Source: Yersinia pekkanenii
GTDB lineage: Bacteria > Pseudomonadota > Gammaproteobacteria > Enterobacterales > Enterobacteriaceae
Reading direction: 5' to 3'
DNA: 64,000 nucleotides
Assembly (NCBI RefSeq): GCF_001152565.1
Contig: NZ_CQAZ01000007.1
Span: 1-64,000, forward strand
Below, in pieces: positions 37,164 to 47,871 of this stretch (positions are counted from its first letter, which is position 1; each line of letters opens with the position of its first letter). Below the pieces are notes generated by a model. That model was not told where the DNA came from. It did no database searches and saw nothing but the letters and a program-made list of their open reading frames with translations. Both the position numbers and the translations under genes were made by a program.

Positions 37164-37769
37164 ATGTTCTATCGCTACGGTGAAACAGAAATTAATCATC
37201 TTAAACGGCGGGATAAGAAGCTGGCAGCCGCCATCGAACGCTTAGGGATGATCACCCGTCCTTTATCGCCTGATTTATTTGCCGCATTGATAAGAAATAT
37301 CGTTGACCAACAAATTTCGGTTAAGGCGGCACTTACCGTCAATGCCCGTCTGGTGGCATTACTGGGGGGGGTTACGCCGATAAATATTGCCGCAACACCG
37401 ATAGAAGCTATCCAAGCTTGCGGGATGACAATGCGCAAAGCCGGATATATTAAAGGCGCGGCAGATGCTGCACTTAATGGCTCGCTGGATTTACCCGCTA
37501 TTGCGTTGTTACCCGATAATGAGGTTATTACCCAACTATCGAGCCTGAATGGTATCGGCATCTGGACCGCAGAAATGCTATTGATATCATCACTCTCCCG
37601 CCCGGATGTACTTAGTTGGGGTGATTTGGCGATCCGTCGTGGCATGATGAATTTATATCACCATAAAACGCTGCCGCGTGAACGTTTTGAAAGATACCGC
37701 CGCCGCTATGCCCCCTATGGAACAACAGCATCCCTTTATCTATGGGCGCTATCACACGAAGATGAGTGA
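37164..37769 (+). CDS. HhH-GPD DNA glycosylase (AlkA/3-methyladenine type)
   Basis: 201 residues from ATG 37164 (GGAG upstream; 37122 is also in frame). FAALIRNIVDQQISVKAA near 40-57, the helix-hairpin-helix LSSLNGIGIWTAEMLLIS, and the catalytic Asp in SWGDLAIRRGM match the HhH-GPD superfamily, closest to AlkA-like 3-methyladenine glycosylases. It lacks the N-terminal domain of E. coli AlkA. It would excise alkylated bases in base excision repair. A run of eight G lies at 37364-37371. Unexpected within a flagellar locus, 82 bp after the HD-GYP gene. Confidence 0.85.
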   Translation: MFYRYGETEINHLKRRDKKLAAAIERLGMITRPLSPDLFAALIRNIVDQQISVKAALTVNARLVALLGGVTPINIAATPIEAIQACGMTMRKAGYIKGAADAALNGSLDLPAIALLPDNEVITQLSSLNGIGIWTAEMLLISSLSRPDVLSWGDLAIRRGMMNLYHHKTLPRERFERYRRRYAPYGTTASLYLWALSHEDE

Positions 37770-37873
37770 GAACAGTGAGACAGTTGAAATTACCCCCCAC
37801 ATTCTCATGCTTAAAGCTCGGCATTGCTCAGGATAATGCCTTCAATACCAACCTATCAACACTGCCGCTCGCG

Positions 37874-38185
37874 TTAAACCCCCATATTCATCACATCTTG
37901 ATAAGCTGCAACCAGCTTATTACGAACCTGAATACCCAGTTGCAAAGAGACTGATGATTTCTGCATATCCACCATCACATCATTTAAACCGACACCGGGT
38001 ACACCCAATTCAAAATTCTGTGCCTGAGTGCGGGCATGTTGCTGATTTTCACTGATCTTGCCGATAGCTGCTTTCAATTCGCTGGCAAAACCGGTCTCTG
38101 CTGGCAACATTTTCGCCGAACCCGATGCCTGCAATGCCGTGACCTGCAACTGTTGTAAAACCCCTTCAATAGCTTGAACCGACAT
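37874..38185 (-). CDS. fliE: Flagellar hook-basal body protein FliE
   Basis: 103 residues starting MSVQAIEGVLQQLQVTALQA, with AGGAAG upstream (38245 is in frame but unlikely). The C-terminal helix MVDMQKSSVSLQLGIQVRNK, then VAAYQDVMNMGV, is the conserved FliE signature. It links the MS ring to the rod and is divergent from fliF. Confidence 0.95.
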   Translation of the reverse strand: MSVQAIEGVLQQLQVTALQASGSAKMLPAETGFASELKAAIGKISENQQHARTQAQNFELGVPGVGLNDVMVDMQKSSVSLQLGIQVRNKLVAAYQDVMNMGV

Positions 38186-38546
38186 GCTCTTCCTCAGAAT
38201 ACGTAGTGGGTCAAATAACAAGTTGATCGAATCAAACGTGATCAACTAACAACCTGGCAAGCAACTACGCTAATGCGGTTATTCACTCCCCGCCACGTAT
38301 CACTATTTTCAGGATGACACCCTAACACATCATTTTTGTGCTAAAGCGGCTAATTAGGCCCAAAAATACCGGCTTATTGAGCCATCGAATTCCTCTTTTA
38401 CAGCAAATAATGGCATGCCCATAAAAGGGGGAGAATCGCTATTGACGCTTTATCGCTCACAGCACTTGGGAGTCTGTTTTGTTTCGACACATTAGTTATA
38501 TAAAAAATACTAACTCAAACGTTGTTCAGCTTGGCCAAGGACGTGT
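38186..38546. other. Divergent fliE/fliF control region
   Basis: 361 bp between two divergent flagellar operons. No sigma-28 motif or hairpin stands out; by analogy with E. coli this region should carry FlhDC-activated sigma-70 promoters in both directions, but I cannot place the sites by eye. Confidence 0.5.
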
Positions 38547-40247
38547 ATGAATGCCTCGATAACTGGCGGTGAAAATCGTGAAAACACCTTTACGACAACG
38601 CTGACACGCCTACGTGCGAACCCAAAAATCCCACTGCTGATCGCGGCGGCGGCGGCCGTCGCTATTCTTGTCGCGCTGATGTTATGGGCTAAAAGCCCGG
38701 ATTACCGCGTCCTTTATAGCAATCTGAGTGATCGTGACGGGGGTGATATCGTCACGCAACTGACGCAACTGAATATCCCTTATCGCTTCGCTGATAGTGG
38801 CGGCGCGTTGTTGATCCCGGCAGACAAGGTGCATGAAACCCGTCTGCGTTTAGCGCAACAAGGTTTACCTAAGGGGGGCGCAGTGGGTTTTGAATTGCTG
38901 GATCAGGAAAAATTTGGTATCAGCCAATTCAGTGAACAAGTGAACTACCAGCGAGCATTGGAAGGTGAACTGTCTCGCACTATCGGCACCCTGGGGCCGG
39001 TGATGAATGTGCGGGTTCATTTGGCCATGCCAAAGCCTTCCCTATTTGTGCGCGAACAAAAATCCCCTACTGCCTCGGTAACACTGGCTTTGCAACTAGG
39101 CCGTGCGCTCGATGACGGGCAGATTAACGCTATCGTCTATATGGTATCCAGCAGTGTGGCCGGTTTGCCTCCGGGCAATGTAACGGTCATTGACCAAACA
39201 GGTCGTTTGCTGACGCAATCCGATAGCGCAGGTCGCGACTTAAATGCAGCACAACTCAAGTTTACCAACGAAGTCGAAAACCGCTTCCAGCGCCGTATTG
39301 AAACCATACTGGCCCCGATGGTCGGTAACGGTAATGTCCATGCTCAGGTCACGGCACAAGTTGATTTTGCCAGCCGTGAGCAGACCGATGAAGAGTACAA
39401 GCCTAATCAGGCCGCCAACCAAGGCGCGGTACGCTCTCAGCAAGTCAGTAATAGTGAGCAACTGGGTGGCACCAATGTCGGTGGCGTACCGGGCGCATTA
39501 TCTAATCAGCCTTCTGCCACGCCGGTCGCACCGATTGAAGTGCCTCAGCCCGTTCCCGCTGCCGGTGCTGCGGCGAATACCGCAAATCGCCCTGCGGCCA
39601 CAACCGCAGCCAGATCCACGGCAACGTCAAGTAATAACCGCCACGACCAAACCACCAATTTCGAAGTCGATCGCACTATCCGTCATATCCAGCAACAAGC
39701 TGGCATGGTGCAGCGTTTGTCGGTCGCGGTGGTCGTCAATTATGGCAGTGATAAAGCCGGTAAGCCGATTGCCTTAACCAAAGATCAATTGGCACAGGTG
39801 GAATCTCTGACTCGCGAGGCGATGGGCTTCTCTACTGTTCGTGGCGACTCATTAAATGTGGTGAACACACCATTTAACGCCACCGATGAAGCCAGCGGCA
39901 TTGCTCTGCCCTTTTGGCAACAACAATCGTTCTTTGATCAATTGCTAAATGCCGGGCGTTATCTGCTTATCGTGCTGGTGGCATGGATCTTATGGCGCAA
40001 ATTAGTGCGCCCAATGATGGCCAAGAAGCAAGTTGCGGACAAAGCCGCCGCATCGGTCAATAACATGGTTCAGACCGCAGTCGCGTCTGAAACAGCGAAA
40101 CAGAGTAAAGAAGAGCTGGCCCTGCGTAAGAAAAATCAGCAACGGATGAGTGCTGAAGTTCAGGCCCAGCGTATACGCGAACTTGCGGATAAAGACCCAC
40201 GTATTGTTGCGCTGGTTATCCGTCAATGGATGAGTAATGACCAATGA
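38547..40247 (+). CDS. fliF: Flagellar MS-ring protein FliF
   Basis: 566 residues. Two membrane helices: about 28-48 ([19 protein letters not shown]) and about 472-490 ([16 protein letters not shown]). Between them lie ring-building motifs ([20 protein letters not shown]) and a Pro/Ala/Thr-rich variable stretch near 320-365. The cytoplasmic tail ([20 protein letters not shown]) binds FliG. First gene of the fliF operon; overlaps fliG by 4 bp. Confidence 0.96.
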   Translation: MNASITGGENRENTFTTTLTRLRANPKIPLLIAAAAAVAILVALMLWAKSPDYRVLYSNLSDRDGGDIVTQLTQLNIPYRFADSGGALLIPADKVHETRLRLAQQGLPKGGAVGFELLDQEKFGISQFSEQVNYQRALEGELSRTIGTLGPVMNVRVHLAMPKPSLFVREQKSPTASVTLALQLGRALDDGQINAIVYMVSSSVAGLPPGNVTVIDQTGRLLTQSDSAGRDLNAAQLKFTNEVENRFQRRIETILAPMVGNGNVHAQVTAQVDFASREQTDEEYKPNQAANQGAVRSQQVSNSEQLGGTNVGGVPGALSNQPSATPVAPIEVPQPVPAAGAAANTANRPAATTAARSTATSSNNRHDQTTNFEVDRTIRHIQQQAGMVQRLSVAVVVNYGSDKAGKPIALTKDQLAQVESLTREAMGFSTVRGDSLNVVNTPFNATDEASGIALPFWQQQSFFDQLLNAGRYLLIVLVAWILWRKLVRPMMAKKQVADKAAASVNNMVQTAVASETAKQSKEELALRKKNQQRMSAEVQAQRIRELADKDPRIVALVIRQWMSNDQ

Positions 40248-41236
40248 GCCTGACCGGAACTGAAAAAAGCGCCATCATGCTGATGACTCTGGGTGAAGAC
40301 CATGCAGCCGAGGTGTTTAAACACCTCTCCTCGCGTGAAGTGCAACAGCTCAGTACCACCATGGCCAGTATGCGTCAGGTTTCTCACCAGCAACTGGTTG
40401 ATGTATTGGCTGAGTTTGAAGACGATGCCGAGCAATATGCCGCACTGAGTGTGAATGCCAGCGATTACCTGCGCGCCGTGCTGATAAAAGCGTTGGGGGA
40501 AGAGCGGGCATCCAGCCTGTTGGAAGACATTCTGGAATCACGCGAAACCACCAGTGGCATGGAAACACTCAACTTTATGGAACCGCAGATGGCGGCAGAT
40601 CTAATCCGCGACGAACATCCGCAGATCATCGCCACCATTTTGGTTCATCTGAAACGCGGTCAGGCTGCCGACATTCTGGCACTGTTCGACGAACGCTTGC
40701 GTAACGATGTCATGCTGCGTATCGCAACCTTTGGTGGTGTCCAACCGGCGGCACTGGCTGAACTTACCGAAGTGTTGAACAATCTGCTTGACGGCCAGAA
40801 TCTTAAACGCAGCAAAATGGGCGGTATCCGTACTGCGGCCGAGATTATCAACCTGATGAAAACCCAGCAGGAAGAGACCGTTATGGACGCGGTGCGCGAA
40901 TACGACGGCGAGCTGGCGCAGAAGATTATCGACGAAATGTTCCTGTTCGAGAATTTGGTCAGTATCGACGACCGCAGTATTCAGCGTTTGCTACAAGAGA
41001 TCGACAACGAATCACTGTTGATCGCACTGAAAGGGGCCGATCAGGCATTGCGCGAGCGTTTCCTCAGCAACATGTCACTGCGTGCGGCAGAAATCCTGCG
41101 CGACGATCTGGCAACCCGAGGACCGGTACGTATGTCACTGGTCGAGAACGAACAAAAAGCTATCTTGCTTATCGTCCGTCGTCTGGCGGAAAGCGGCGAG
41201 ATAGTGATTGGCGGTGGCGAGGATATCTATGTCTGA
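40244..41236 (+). CDS. fliG: Flagellar motor switch protein FliG
   Basis: 330 residues, three armadillo-like domains; the EHPQI-type middle motif ([20 protein letters not shown]) and the C-terminal charged torque helix ([20 protein letters not shown]) are intact. It rotates with the MS ring and meets MotA. Coupled to fliF by ATGA and overlapping fliH by 8 bp. Confidence 0.97.
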   Translation: MSLTGTEKSAIMLMTLGEDHAAEVFKHLSSREVQQLSTTMASMRQVSHQQLVDVLAEFEDDAEQYAALSVNASDYLRAVLIKALGEERASSLLEDILESRETTSGMETLNFMEPQMAADLIRDEHPQIIATILVHLKRGQAADILALFDERLRNDVMLRIATFGGVQPAALAELTEVLNNLLDGQNLKRSKMGGIRTAAEIINLMKTQQEETVMDAVREYDGELAQKIIDEMFLFENLVSIDDRSIQRLLQEIDNESLLIALKGADQALRERFLSNMSLRAAEILRDDLATRGPVRMSLVENEQKAILLIVRRLAESGEIVIGGGEDIYV

Positions 41237-41957
41237 CAGGATAAATGCTCTGCCCTGGCAACCCTGGTCACTCAACGACTTTGCCAGCCAATCAAATACG
41301 ACGCCAGAAGCGCAGGCCACGGATATCAGCATGCTGTTTACTGATGAGCTGGATAGCGCTAGCGATACCGCGTCAACAGAGGTTAATGAACAGCAGGCAT
41401 TAGTCAATCTGCAAATCGAAGCCGAGAAACAAGGTCGTCAGCAAGGATTTGCCAAAGGCTTGCAAGAAGGGCTGGATAAAGGTTACCAAACCGGTCTGGA
41501 GGAAGGTCATCAACAAGCACTGGCCGATGCTCAGAAGGAACTGGCCCCAATAACGGCACACTGGCAACTGATGGTAAACGATTTCCAAAGCACGCTTGAT
41601 GCACTGGATAGCGTCATTGCCTCACGGTTGATGCAAATGGCATTGGCGGCAGCGAAACAAATTCTGGGGCAACCGGCAATTTGTGATGGCACCGCATTAC
41701 TGGCCCAAATCCAGCAACTGATCCAGCAAGAGCCAATGTTTGCCGGTAAGCCACAATTGCGGGTGAATCCCGATGATTTAGCCGGGGTTGAACAACGTTT
41801 AGGCACCACCCTGAGTCTGAATGGTTGGCGCTTATTGGGTGACAGTCAAATTCATTCCGGCGGGTGCAAAGTCAGTGCCGAAGAAGGTGATTTGGATGCC
41901 AGCCTGGCCACCCGTTGGCATGAGCTATGCCGTCTGGCCGCACCGGGAGAGTTATGA
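41229..41957 (+). CDS. fliH: Flagellar export ATPase regulator FliH
   Basis: 242 residues from ATG 41229, starting [20 protein letters not shown] (41208 is an in-frame alternative). It contains the GxxxG-type helix repeats of FliH ([20 protein letters not shown], then [11 protein letters not shown], residues 70-101) and the C-terminal V-ATPase E-like domain. It dimerises and restrains the FliI ATPase. Stop overlaps the fliI start (ATGATGA). Confidence 0.94.
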   Translation: MSDRINALPWQPWSLNDFASQSNTTPEAQATDISMLFTDELDSASDTASTEVNEQQALVNLQIEAEKQGRQQGFAKGLQEGLDKGYQTGLEEGHQQALADAQKELAPITAHWQLMVNDFQSTLDALDSVIASRLMQMALAAAKQILGQPAICDGTALLAQIQQLIQQEPMFAGKPQLRVNPDDLAGVEQRLGTTLSLNGWRLLGDSQIHSGGCKVSAEEGDLDASLATRWHELCRLAAPGEL

Positions 41958-43321
41958 TGACCGCGCGCCTTGGCCGCTGGTTGGCCTCTTTGGATAAATT
42001 CGAAGCACGTATCAGCCAGTCAACCACTATCCGCCGTTACGGGCGGTTGACCCGTGCCACCGGTTTAGTGCTGGAAGCCACCGGGCTGCAACTGCCGCTA
42101 GGGGCAACCTGCCTGATTGAGCGCCACAGCAACGGTGAAGTACAAGAAGTTGAGAGTGAAGTGGTCGGTTTTAACGGCCAACGTCTGTTTCTAATGCCAC
42201 TGGAAGATGTCGAAGGTATTGTGCCCGGAGCCAGAGTGTATGCGCGGGTAACGGCCGGTGGCAGCACTGCCAGCAAACAATTACCCCTCGGCCCGGAATT
42301 ACTTGGCCGGGTACTGGATGGCAGTGCTAAACCCCTTGATGGTTTACCCGCACCGGAAACCAGCTATTCTGCGCCACTCATTACCCCCCCGATAAATCCA
42401 TTGCAACGTACCGCTATTGAGCAGGTATTGGATGTTGGCGTGCGCACCATCAATGCTCTACTGACCGTGGGTCGTGGGCAGCGCATGGGCCTGTTCGCCG
42501 GTTCCGGGGTAGGTAAAAGTGTGTTGCTGGGCATGATGGCCCGTTATACCAAGGCCGATGTGATTGTGGTGGGGCTGATTGGTGAGCGTGGCCGTGAAGT
42601 AAAAGATTTTATCGAAAATATTTTAGGCCCTGAAGGCCGCGCCCGATCCGTGGTCATCGCCGCCCCTGCCGATGTATCCCCCTTACTGCGCATGCAGGGA
42701 GCCGCCTACGCGACCCGCATTGCCGAAGATTTCCGCGATCGTGGTCAGCACGTACTGCTTATCATGGACTCCCTGACCCGCTATGCCATGGCACAACGTG
42801 AAATCGCTCTGGCTATCGGCGAGCCACCGGCCACCAAAGGTTATCCACCCTCGGTATTCGCCAAGCTACCGGCGCTGGTTGAACGGGCAGGTAACGGCGT
42901 AACCGGGGGCGGCTCCATCACCGCCTTTTATACCGTCTTAACCGAAGGTGATGACCAACAGGATCCCATTGCTGACTCGGCACGCGCCATTCTCGACGGG
43001 CATATCGTGCTATCACGCCGCCTGGCTGAATCCGGCCACTATCCGGCCATCGATATTGAAGCCTCTATCAGCCGTGCCATGACATCGCTGATCGATGAAA
43101 ACCACTACAGCAAAGTTCGCCAGTTCAAACAGTTGCTTGCCAGTCATCAGCGTAACCGCGATTTGGTCAGTGTCGGTGCCTATGCCGCCGGTAGTGATCC
43201 GTTGCTGGATAAAGCCATTGCGTTGTACCCGCAAATGGAAATCTTTTTGCAACAAGGCATGTTTGAACGCAACAGCTACGATGATGCCTGTCAGCATCTG
43301 AAAAGCCTGTTTCCGGGCTAA
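41954..43321 (+). CDS. fliI: Flagellum-specific ATPase FliI
   Basis: 455 residues, F1-beta-like ATPase. Walker A GSGVGKS with Lys188, [10 protein letters not shown], Walker [10 protein letters not shown] and the type-III specificity segment ([20 protein letters not shown]) are intact. It energises loading of export substrates. Start ATG 41954 overlaps the fliH stop; frames upstream to 41927 are inside fliH. An ERIC element follows and separates it from fliJ. Confidence 0.97.
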   Translation: MMTARLGRWLASLDKFEARISQSTTIRRYGRLTRATGLVLEATGLQLPLGATCLIERHSNGEVQEVESEVVGFNGQRLFLMPLEDVEGIVPGARVYARVTAGGSTASKQLPLGPELLGRVLDGSAKPLDGLPAPETSYSAPLITPPINPLQRTAIEQVLDVGVRTINALLTVGRGQRMGLFAGSGVGKSVLLGMMARYTKADVIVVGLIGERGREVKDFIENILGPEGRARSVVIAAPADVSPLLRMQGAAYATRIAEDFRDRGQHVLLIMDSLTRYAMAQREIALAIGEPPATKGYPPSVFAKLPALVERAGNGVTGGGSITAFYTVLTEGDDQQDPIADSARAILDGHIVLSRRLAESGHYPAIDIEASISRAMTSLIDENHYSKVRQFKQLLASHQRNRDLVSVGAYAAGSDPLLDKAIALYPQMEIFLQQGMFERNSYDDACQHLKSLFPG

Positions 43322-43382
43322 TAAAATAAGTTTCCCGGTTGATAGCTAACCCCCTGCGGCTTCAAATGCGAAATATATGCCC

Positions 43383-43500
43383 AAAGTGATTGGTGTTGCA
43401 GGTAGGCGGCAAGTGAATGAATCCCGATGAGCTGACTTTCGTCAGTGATTCGGGTAAGTGAACGTAGCTAACAACCCTGCGGCGTCAAGCACGAAGGGCA
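43383..43500. repeat. ERIC element between fliI and fliJ
   Basis: Typical Yersinia ERIC: GTTGCAGGTAGGCGGCAAG at the left, the central near-palindrome around CCCGATGAGCTGAC and GTCAGTGATTCGGGT, and TGCGGCGTCAAGCACGAAGG at the right. A second copy of the right end (TAGCTAAC...CTGCGGCTTCAAATGCGAA) precedes it at 43343-43373 in the same orientation. It matches the element at 53124-53243. Confidence 0.85.
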
Positions 43501-43512
43501 TTGAGGAATACC

Positions 43513-43959
43513 ATGAAAAGTCAGTCACCTCTCGTCACTCTGCGCGACCTGGCTCAAAAGGCGGTCGCGCAGGCAAGCACACAACTGGGCCAGGTTCGTC
43601 TGTCTTATCAGAGTGCTGAGCAGCAACTCACTATGTTGTTGTCTTATCAGGATGAATACCGGGTGCAATTGAATGACACGCTGAGTAATGGGATGGCCTC
43701 TTCCCGTTGGCAAAATTATCAACAATTTATTCAAACGCTGGAACAAGCCATTGAACAGCATCGTCATCAATTGGCTCAGTGGAACGTCAAAGTAGAACTG
43801 GCCGTTAAGCATTGGCAAGAAAAGCAACAACGGTTAAACGCATTCGAAACCTTGCAAGAGCGAGCTGAAACGACCCAACGCCTGCATGACAACCGTTTGG
43901 ATCAAAAATTGATGGATGAGTTCGCTCAGCGTGCCTCACAACGGAGTCTTAATTCATGA
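43513..43959 (+). CDS. fliJ: Flagellar export chaperone FliJ
   Basis: 148 residues starting [20 protein letters not shown] after TTGAGGAATACC (GAGG spaced six to nine bases). An almost entirely helical two-stranded coiled coil, with Gln/Glu/Lys-rich heptads, as in FliJ, which fits the FliI ring like a gamma stalk. 191 bp after fliI because of an ERIC insertion; its ATGA overlap with fliK is normal. Confidence 0.93.
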   Translation: MKSQSPLVTLRDLAQKAVAQASTQLGQVRLSYQSAEQQLTMLLSYQDEYRVQLNDTLSNGMASSRWQNYQQFIQTLEQAIEQHRHQLAQWNVKVELAVKHWQEKQQRLNAFETLQERAETTQRLHDNRLDQKLMDEFAQRASQRSLNS

Positions 43960-45329
43960 ATCTGTCCTTATTGCCTGCCACCGCAACTGCCAGTGAAACC
44001 GAGAGCGCATCACCCTCTTCATCCATTGCGGCCTTGTTTACCGACGCGGGATTACCGGCTGATTTTGCCAAACTGTTGGGCGACCAACTGGGTAAAGAGC
44101 TGACCGCCATAGATGCGTCGACACTGAAATCATCGCTGGCAGCCACTACCGATATCACGGCCGAGGTCGACGGTGAAAAATCAAACACCGGTAACAGTAA
44201 ACTGAATCAGTTGTTGGCGGCATTAGGTGACATCAGTGCCACGCTGCCTGCGGGCCTGACTCACGCAGGGCAAACCGGGGACGCTGCTGGTGTAAAGAAA
44301 AGCACGGTAAATGATGACAGCGCGATAGATAAAACGCGCGATTTCGATAAAACCACCGATAAAGCGGATCTCAGTGCATTGCAAACGTTGTTAGCCATGC
44401 TGCCGCATCAGGTTGCCACCACCTTGGGAACCCAGCCAAAAGCCATTCAGACCACCAGTAATGGCCTGAATGACCGTAAAGCCGCGACCACACAAGATGC
44501 TGCCACGCTCACCAGCCTGACGTCACAAGATAAAGGTTTAGCGGCATTGATTAGCAGCTCGGTAGGTAATGTGAAAAATGATAAAACCACCAACAGTGAC
44601 CTGCTACCGACTGCTGCGGGTAAGACTAAAACGACGCCTGCACCGGATAAACTGACCCGCCTGGCAATGGCACAAGATGCCGATAACACGCTTGCGGCGA
44701 AAGCCGTTCCGCTAACTGCGCCAGCGACCGCGGCCCTGACCACTGCTGCTGTGGATAAAACCGGGGTCAGTTCAAGTTCTGCAACCGTAACCCCCTCTCT
44801 TCCTCCGGTTTCCAGCCCGGTTATAACCACCACCAGCAGCGGTCAGGTCAGCGTACCGGTTAGTGGCCACTTAAGCGCTCAGTTAGGCAGTCAGGAATGG
44901 CAGCAGTCCCTTGGGCAACAAGTGGTTATGTTCAGTCGTAACGGCCAGCAACATGCTGAGTTACGGCTACATCCGCAGGAATTGGGCGCATTACAGATCA
45001 GTCTGAAAATGGAAGATAACCAGGCACAATTGCACTTCGCCTCAGCCCACAGCCAAGTACGTGCAGCCCTTGAAGCCGCGATACCGAGTTTACGTAGCGC
45101 ATTGGCAGAAAGCGGCATTCAGTTGGGCCAAAGCAGTGTCGGTAGTGAAGGACAATGGCAACAGGCACAGCAGCAGAGCCAACAAAATCAGCAGGGCCTG
45201 GCATCTCGTGGGCAGCCCGCTTACGGTGAAACGGCATCCGGCGACGTGATGACCAGCACACCATTAATCACCCCTACGGCATTGCAATCATTGGCCAATG
45301 GCAATGGTGGTGTTGATATTTTCGCCTAA
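43956..45329 (+). CDS. fliK: Flagellar hook-length control protein FliK
   Basis: 457 residues. A long Ala/Thr/Asp-rich N-terminal ruler (1-300) is followed by the conserved hook-length domain (about 305-390) containing [20 protein letters not shown] and [20 protein letters not shown], then a Gln-rich tail. It measures hook length and switches FlhB specificity. Overlaps fliJ by ATGA. Confidence 0.95.
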   Translation: MNLSLLPATATASETESASPSSSIAALFTDAGLPADFAKLLGDQLGKELTAIDASTLKSSLAATTDITAEVDGEKSNTGNSKLNQLLAALGDISATLPAGLTHAGQTGDAAGVKKSTVNDDSAIDKTRDFDKTTDKADLSALQTLLAMLPHQVATTLGTQPKAIQTTSNGLNDRKAATTQDAATLTSLTSQDKGLAALISSSVGNVKNDKTTNSDLLPTAAGKTKTTPAPDKLTRLAMAQDADNTLAAKAVPLTAPATAALTTAAVDKTGVSSSSATVTPSLPPVSSPVITTTSSGQVSVPVSGHLSAQLGSQEWQQSLGQQVVMFSRNGQQHAELRLHPQELGALQISLKMEDNQAQLHFASAHSQVRAALEAAIPSLRSALAESGIQLGQSSVGSEGQWQQAQQQSQQNQQGLASRGQPAYGETASGDVMTSTPLITPTALQSLANGNGGVDIFA

Positions 45330-45443
45330 AGCGAGGGGTTAATGGCAGCAAAAGGTGACAAACGAGTAAGTTAGGCGGTTTTTCTCCACCTATTCTGCCT
45401 ATTGGCATTAAATATTCGCGGGATAATCATCAGTAATAATTCG

Positions 45444-45474
45444 GATAACCTGGGGTGATTTGTCCCCGGTTATT
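45444..45474. other. Inverted repeat between fliK and fliL
   Basis: Arms GATAACC-T-GGGG (45444-45455) and CCCC-GGTTATT (45464-45474) pair with one bulged base around an 8-base loop. No T-run follows on either strand, so it is not a simple terminator. It lies 47 bp before fliL in the 191-bp fliK-fliL gap and may be a processing or attenuation hairpin or an operator. Confidence 0.6.
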
Positions 45475-45520
45475 ATCGTGATCCACCGGTTTGATACCGA
45501 AATAGGAATTTATCTTCTCC

Positions 45521-45991
45521 ATGTCTGAAAATACCTTCCCGGCCAAGCGTAAGAGTTCGATCTGGGTGATCCTGCTGGTACTGATTGCGGTGGCAGCAAC
45601 TGCGGGTGGCGGCTATAGCTGGTGGATGCTCAATAAGAGTCAACCTGTCAGCGCGAAAGCCGCGCCTGCGATCCCGGTGTTCATGCCGCTGGAGACCTTT
45701 ACGGTCAACCTAATCACGCCCGATAATAATCTGGATCGGGTGCTTTATATTGGCTTAACCTTAAGGCTACCCGACGAGACAACGCGAACAAGACTCAATG
45801 ATTATCTGCCGGAAGTTCGCAGCCGCTTGCTGTTGCTGCTCTCCCGTCAGTCTGCCGATAGCCTGTCTAATGAAGAAGGCAAACAGCGTTTAGTCGGTGA
45901 AATTAAAAACGTACTTAGCCCGCCAATGGTTAAAAGCCAACCTAATCAGGTAGTCAGCGATGTGCTGTTTACCGCATTTATATTGCGATAA
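45521..45991 (+). CDS. fliL: Flagellar basal body-associated protein FliL
   Basis: 156 residues with one N-terminal membrane helix (about 12-32, [20 protein letters not shown]) and a periplasmic stomatin-like domain ending in the conserved [15 protein letters not shown]. It surrounds the stator and raises torque. AGGAATT precedes the start. First gene of fliLMNOPQR. Confidence 0.95.
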   Translation: MSENTFPAKRKSSIWVILLVLIAVAATAGGGYSWWMLNKSQPVSAKAAPAIPVFMPLETFTVNLITPDNNLDRVLYIGLTLRLPDETTRTRLNDYLPEVRSRLLLLLSRQSADSLSNEEGKQRLVGEIKNVLSPPMVKSQPNQVVSDVLFTAFILR

Positions 45992-45996
45992 TCATT

Positions 45997-47001
45997 ATGG
46001 CCGATAGCATTCTTTCACAAGCAGAGATTGACGCACTGTTAAACGGTGACAGTGGTGACGATGAGCCCGTTGCTGTCACCGGCGATGAAACAGACGTTAA
46101 ACCTTACGATCCGACGACCCAGCGACGTGTAGTCCGTGAACGCCTGCATGCGCTGGAAATCATTAACGAGCGCTTTGCGCGCCAGTTCAGGATGGGGCTG
46201 TTTAACCTGCTCCGTCGTAGCCCGGACATCACTGTCGGGCCGATCAAAATTCAGCCATACCATGACTTTGCCCGTAACCTGCCGGTACCCACTAATCTCA
46301 ATCTGGTGCATCTGAAGCCATTACGCGGGACCGCGTTGTTCGTTTTCGCGCCAAGTTTGGTCTTTATTGCCGTTGATAACCTGTTTGGTGGCGATGGCCG
46401 TTTCCCGACGAAAGTAGAAGGCCGTGAGTTTACCCACACCGAACAACGCGTGATTAATCGGATGTTGCGGTTGGCGCTGGATGCTTACCGTGATGCCTGG
46501 GCTGCCATCTATAAAATAGATGTGGAATATGTCCGTTCTGAAATACAGGTGAAATTCACCAATATCACCACCTCTCCCAATGACATTGTGGTCACCACGC
46601 CTTTCCATGTGGAGATTGGTACCCTGAGTGGTGAATTTAACATCTGTATTCCCTTTGCCATGATCGAACCGTTGCGTGAGCTGCTGACAAATCCACCGTT
46701 AGAAAACTCCCGTCAGGAAGATAGCCACTGGCGTGAAACACTGGTCAAACAGGTGCAGCATTCCGAACTGGAGTTGGTGGCTAATTTTGTTGATATCCCA
46801 CTGAGACTGTCACAGATACTCAAGCTGCAACCGGGGGATGTGTTACCGATAGATAAACCAGATCGACTGATTGGTCATGTCGACGGCGTACCGGTACTGA
46901 CCAGTCAGTACGGGACATTAAACGGGCAATATGCCCTACGAGTTGAACATTTGATTAACCCTATTTTGAATGCTCTGAATGAGGAACAGCCCCATGAGTG
47001 A
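45997..47001 (+). CDS. fliM: Flagellar motor switch protein FliM
   Basis: 334 residues. The N-terminal CheY-P-binding peptide (LSQAEIDALLNGDSGDD, residues 5-21) is intact, then the CheC-like middle domain with the FliG-binding GGDGRF loop, then a C-terminal SpoA domain that joins FliN. Sets motor direction. Overlaps fliN by 8 bp. Confidence 0.97.
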   Translation: MADSILSQAEIDALLNGDSGDDEPVAVTGDETDVKPYDPTTQRRVVRERLHALEIINERFARQFRMGLFNLLRRSPDITVGPIKIQPYHDFARNLPVPTNLNLVHLKPLRGTALFVFAPSLVFIAVDNLFGGDGRFPTKVEGREFTHTEQRVINRMLRLALDAYRDAWAAIYKIDVEYVRSEIQVKFTNITTSPNDIVVTTPFHVEIGTLSGEFNICIPFAMIEPLRELLTNPPLENSRQEDSHWRETLVKQVQHSELELVANFVDIPLRLSQILKLQPGDVLPIDKPDRLIGHVDGVPVLTSQYGTLNGQYALRVEHLINPILNALNEEQPHE

Positions 47002-47410
47002 CCCTAAGCTTCCGTCTGGTGATGGAAAGGAATCCGTTGACTCCCTGTGGGCTGATGCGTTTGATGAGCAACAAACAGCGGAAAAAACAGCGGCCACCAC
47101 CGACGGCGTATTTAAATCACTGGACGCGTCGGATGCTCTGGGTAACCTACAGGATATCGATTTAATTCTGGATATCCCGGTAAAGCTGACCGTTGAACTG
47201 GGCCGCACCAAAATGACCATCAAAGAGTTACTGCGTCTGTCGCAAGGCTCGGTAGTTTCCCTTGATGGTCTGGCGGGCGAACCACTGGATATTTTGATTA
47301 ACGGTTATCTGATTGCTCAGGGTGAAGTAGTGGTAGTCGCTGACAAATACGGCGTTCGTATTACTGACATTATTACGCCGTCAGAACGTATGCGTCGTCT
47401 GAGCCGCTAA
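46994..47410 (+). CDS. fliN: Flagellar motor switch protein FliN
   Basis: 138 residues from ATG 46994 (46979 is in frame but within fliM). A variable acidic N-terminus is followed by a SpoA domain (LTVELGRTKMTIKELLRLSQ, GEPLDILINGYLIAQGEVVV, then ITDIITPSERM). Forms the bottom of the C ring with FliM and docks FliH. Confidence 0.96.
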   Translation: MSDPKLPSGDGKESVDSLWADAFDEQQTAEKTAATTDGVFKSLDASDALGNLQDIDLILDIPVKLTVELGRTKMTIKELLRLSQGSVVSLDGLAGEPLDILINGYLIAQGEVVVVADKYGVRITDIITPSERMRRLSR

Positions 47411-47871
47411 TGACCGCGGCACAGGCAGCGACAGCACCGGCTACCGGGTTTACGGCCAGTCATCCCGGTCTTTCCGTACAACAGACGGCTCCGGCAATGC
47501 CCGCAGGCTCGGTATTGACACAGGTTGGCAGTGTGTTGGGGGGGATTTTACTGCTGATACTGTGTGCCGCCTGGCTGATACGCCGTTTAGGTTTTGCTCC
47601 GCAGGCCCGTAACAACAAGTTATTGAATATTAAGGCCAGTTGTCAGGTCGGTCAACGTGAGCGGGTCGTCATTGTCGAAGTGGATAACACCTGGTTGGTG
47701 TTAGGCGTAACCGCACAACAGGTGACGCAACTGCATACTCTGCCCCGCCCTCAGGTTGATGAAGCACTTACCGCAGTGTCGCCAGACAGCGCAAAATCCG
47801 CGGATTTTCGTCAGCTACTCAATAACCATCTGTTTAATAAAAAATTGAAACATCCGGAAAAATCGGCATGA
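47410..47871 (+). CDS. fliO: Flagellar export component FliO
   Basis: 153 residues; one membrane helix near 40-60 ([20 protein letters not shown]), then a cytoplasmic domain ([20 protein letters not shown], then [20 protein letters not shown]) characteristic of FliO. It helps assemble the FliP ring. Coupled to fliN (TAATG) and fliP (ATGA). Confidence 0.92.
   Translation: MTAAQAATAPATGFTASHPGLSVQQTAPAMPAGSVLTQVGSVLGGILLLILCAAWLIRRLGFAPQARNNKLLNIKASCQVGQRERVVIVEVDNTWLVLGVTAQQVTQLHTLPRPQVDEALTAVSPDSAKSADFRQLLNNHLFNKKLKHPEKSA

Noticed and set aside
40660-41407. Minus-strand frames across fliG and fliH
   Set aside because: Fully covered by conserved + strand genes; codon-complement artefacts.
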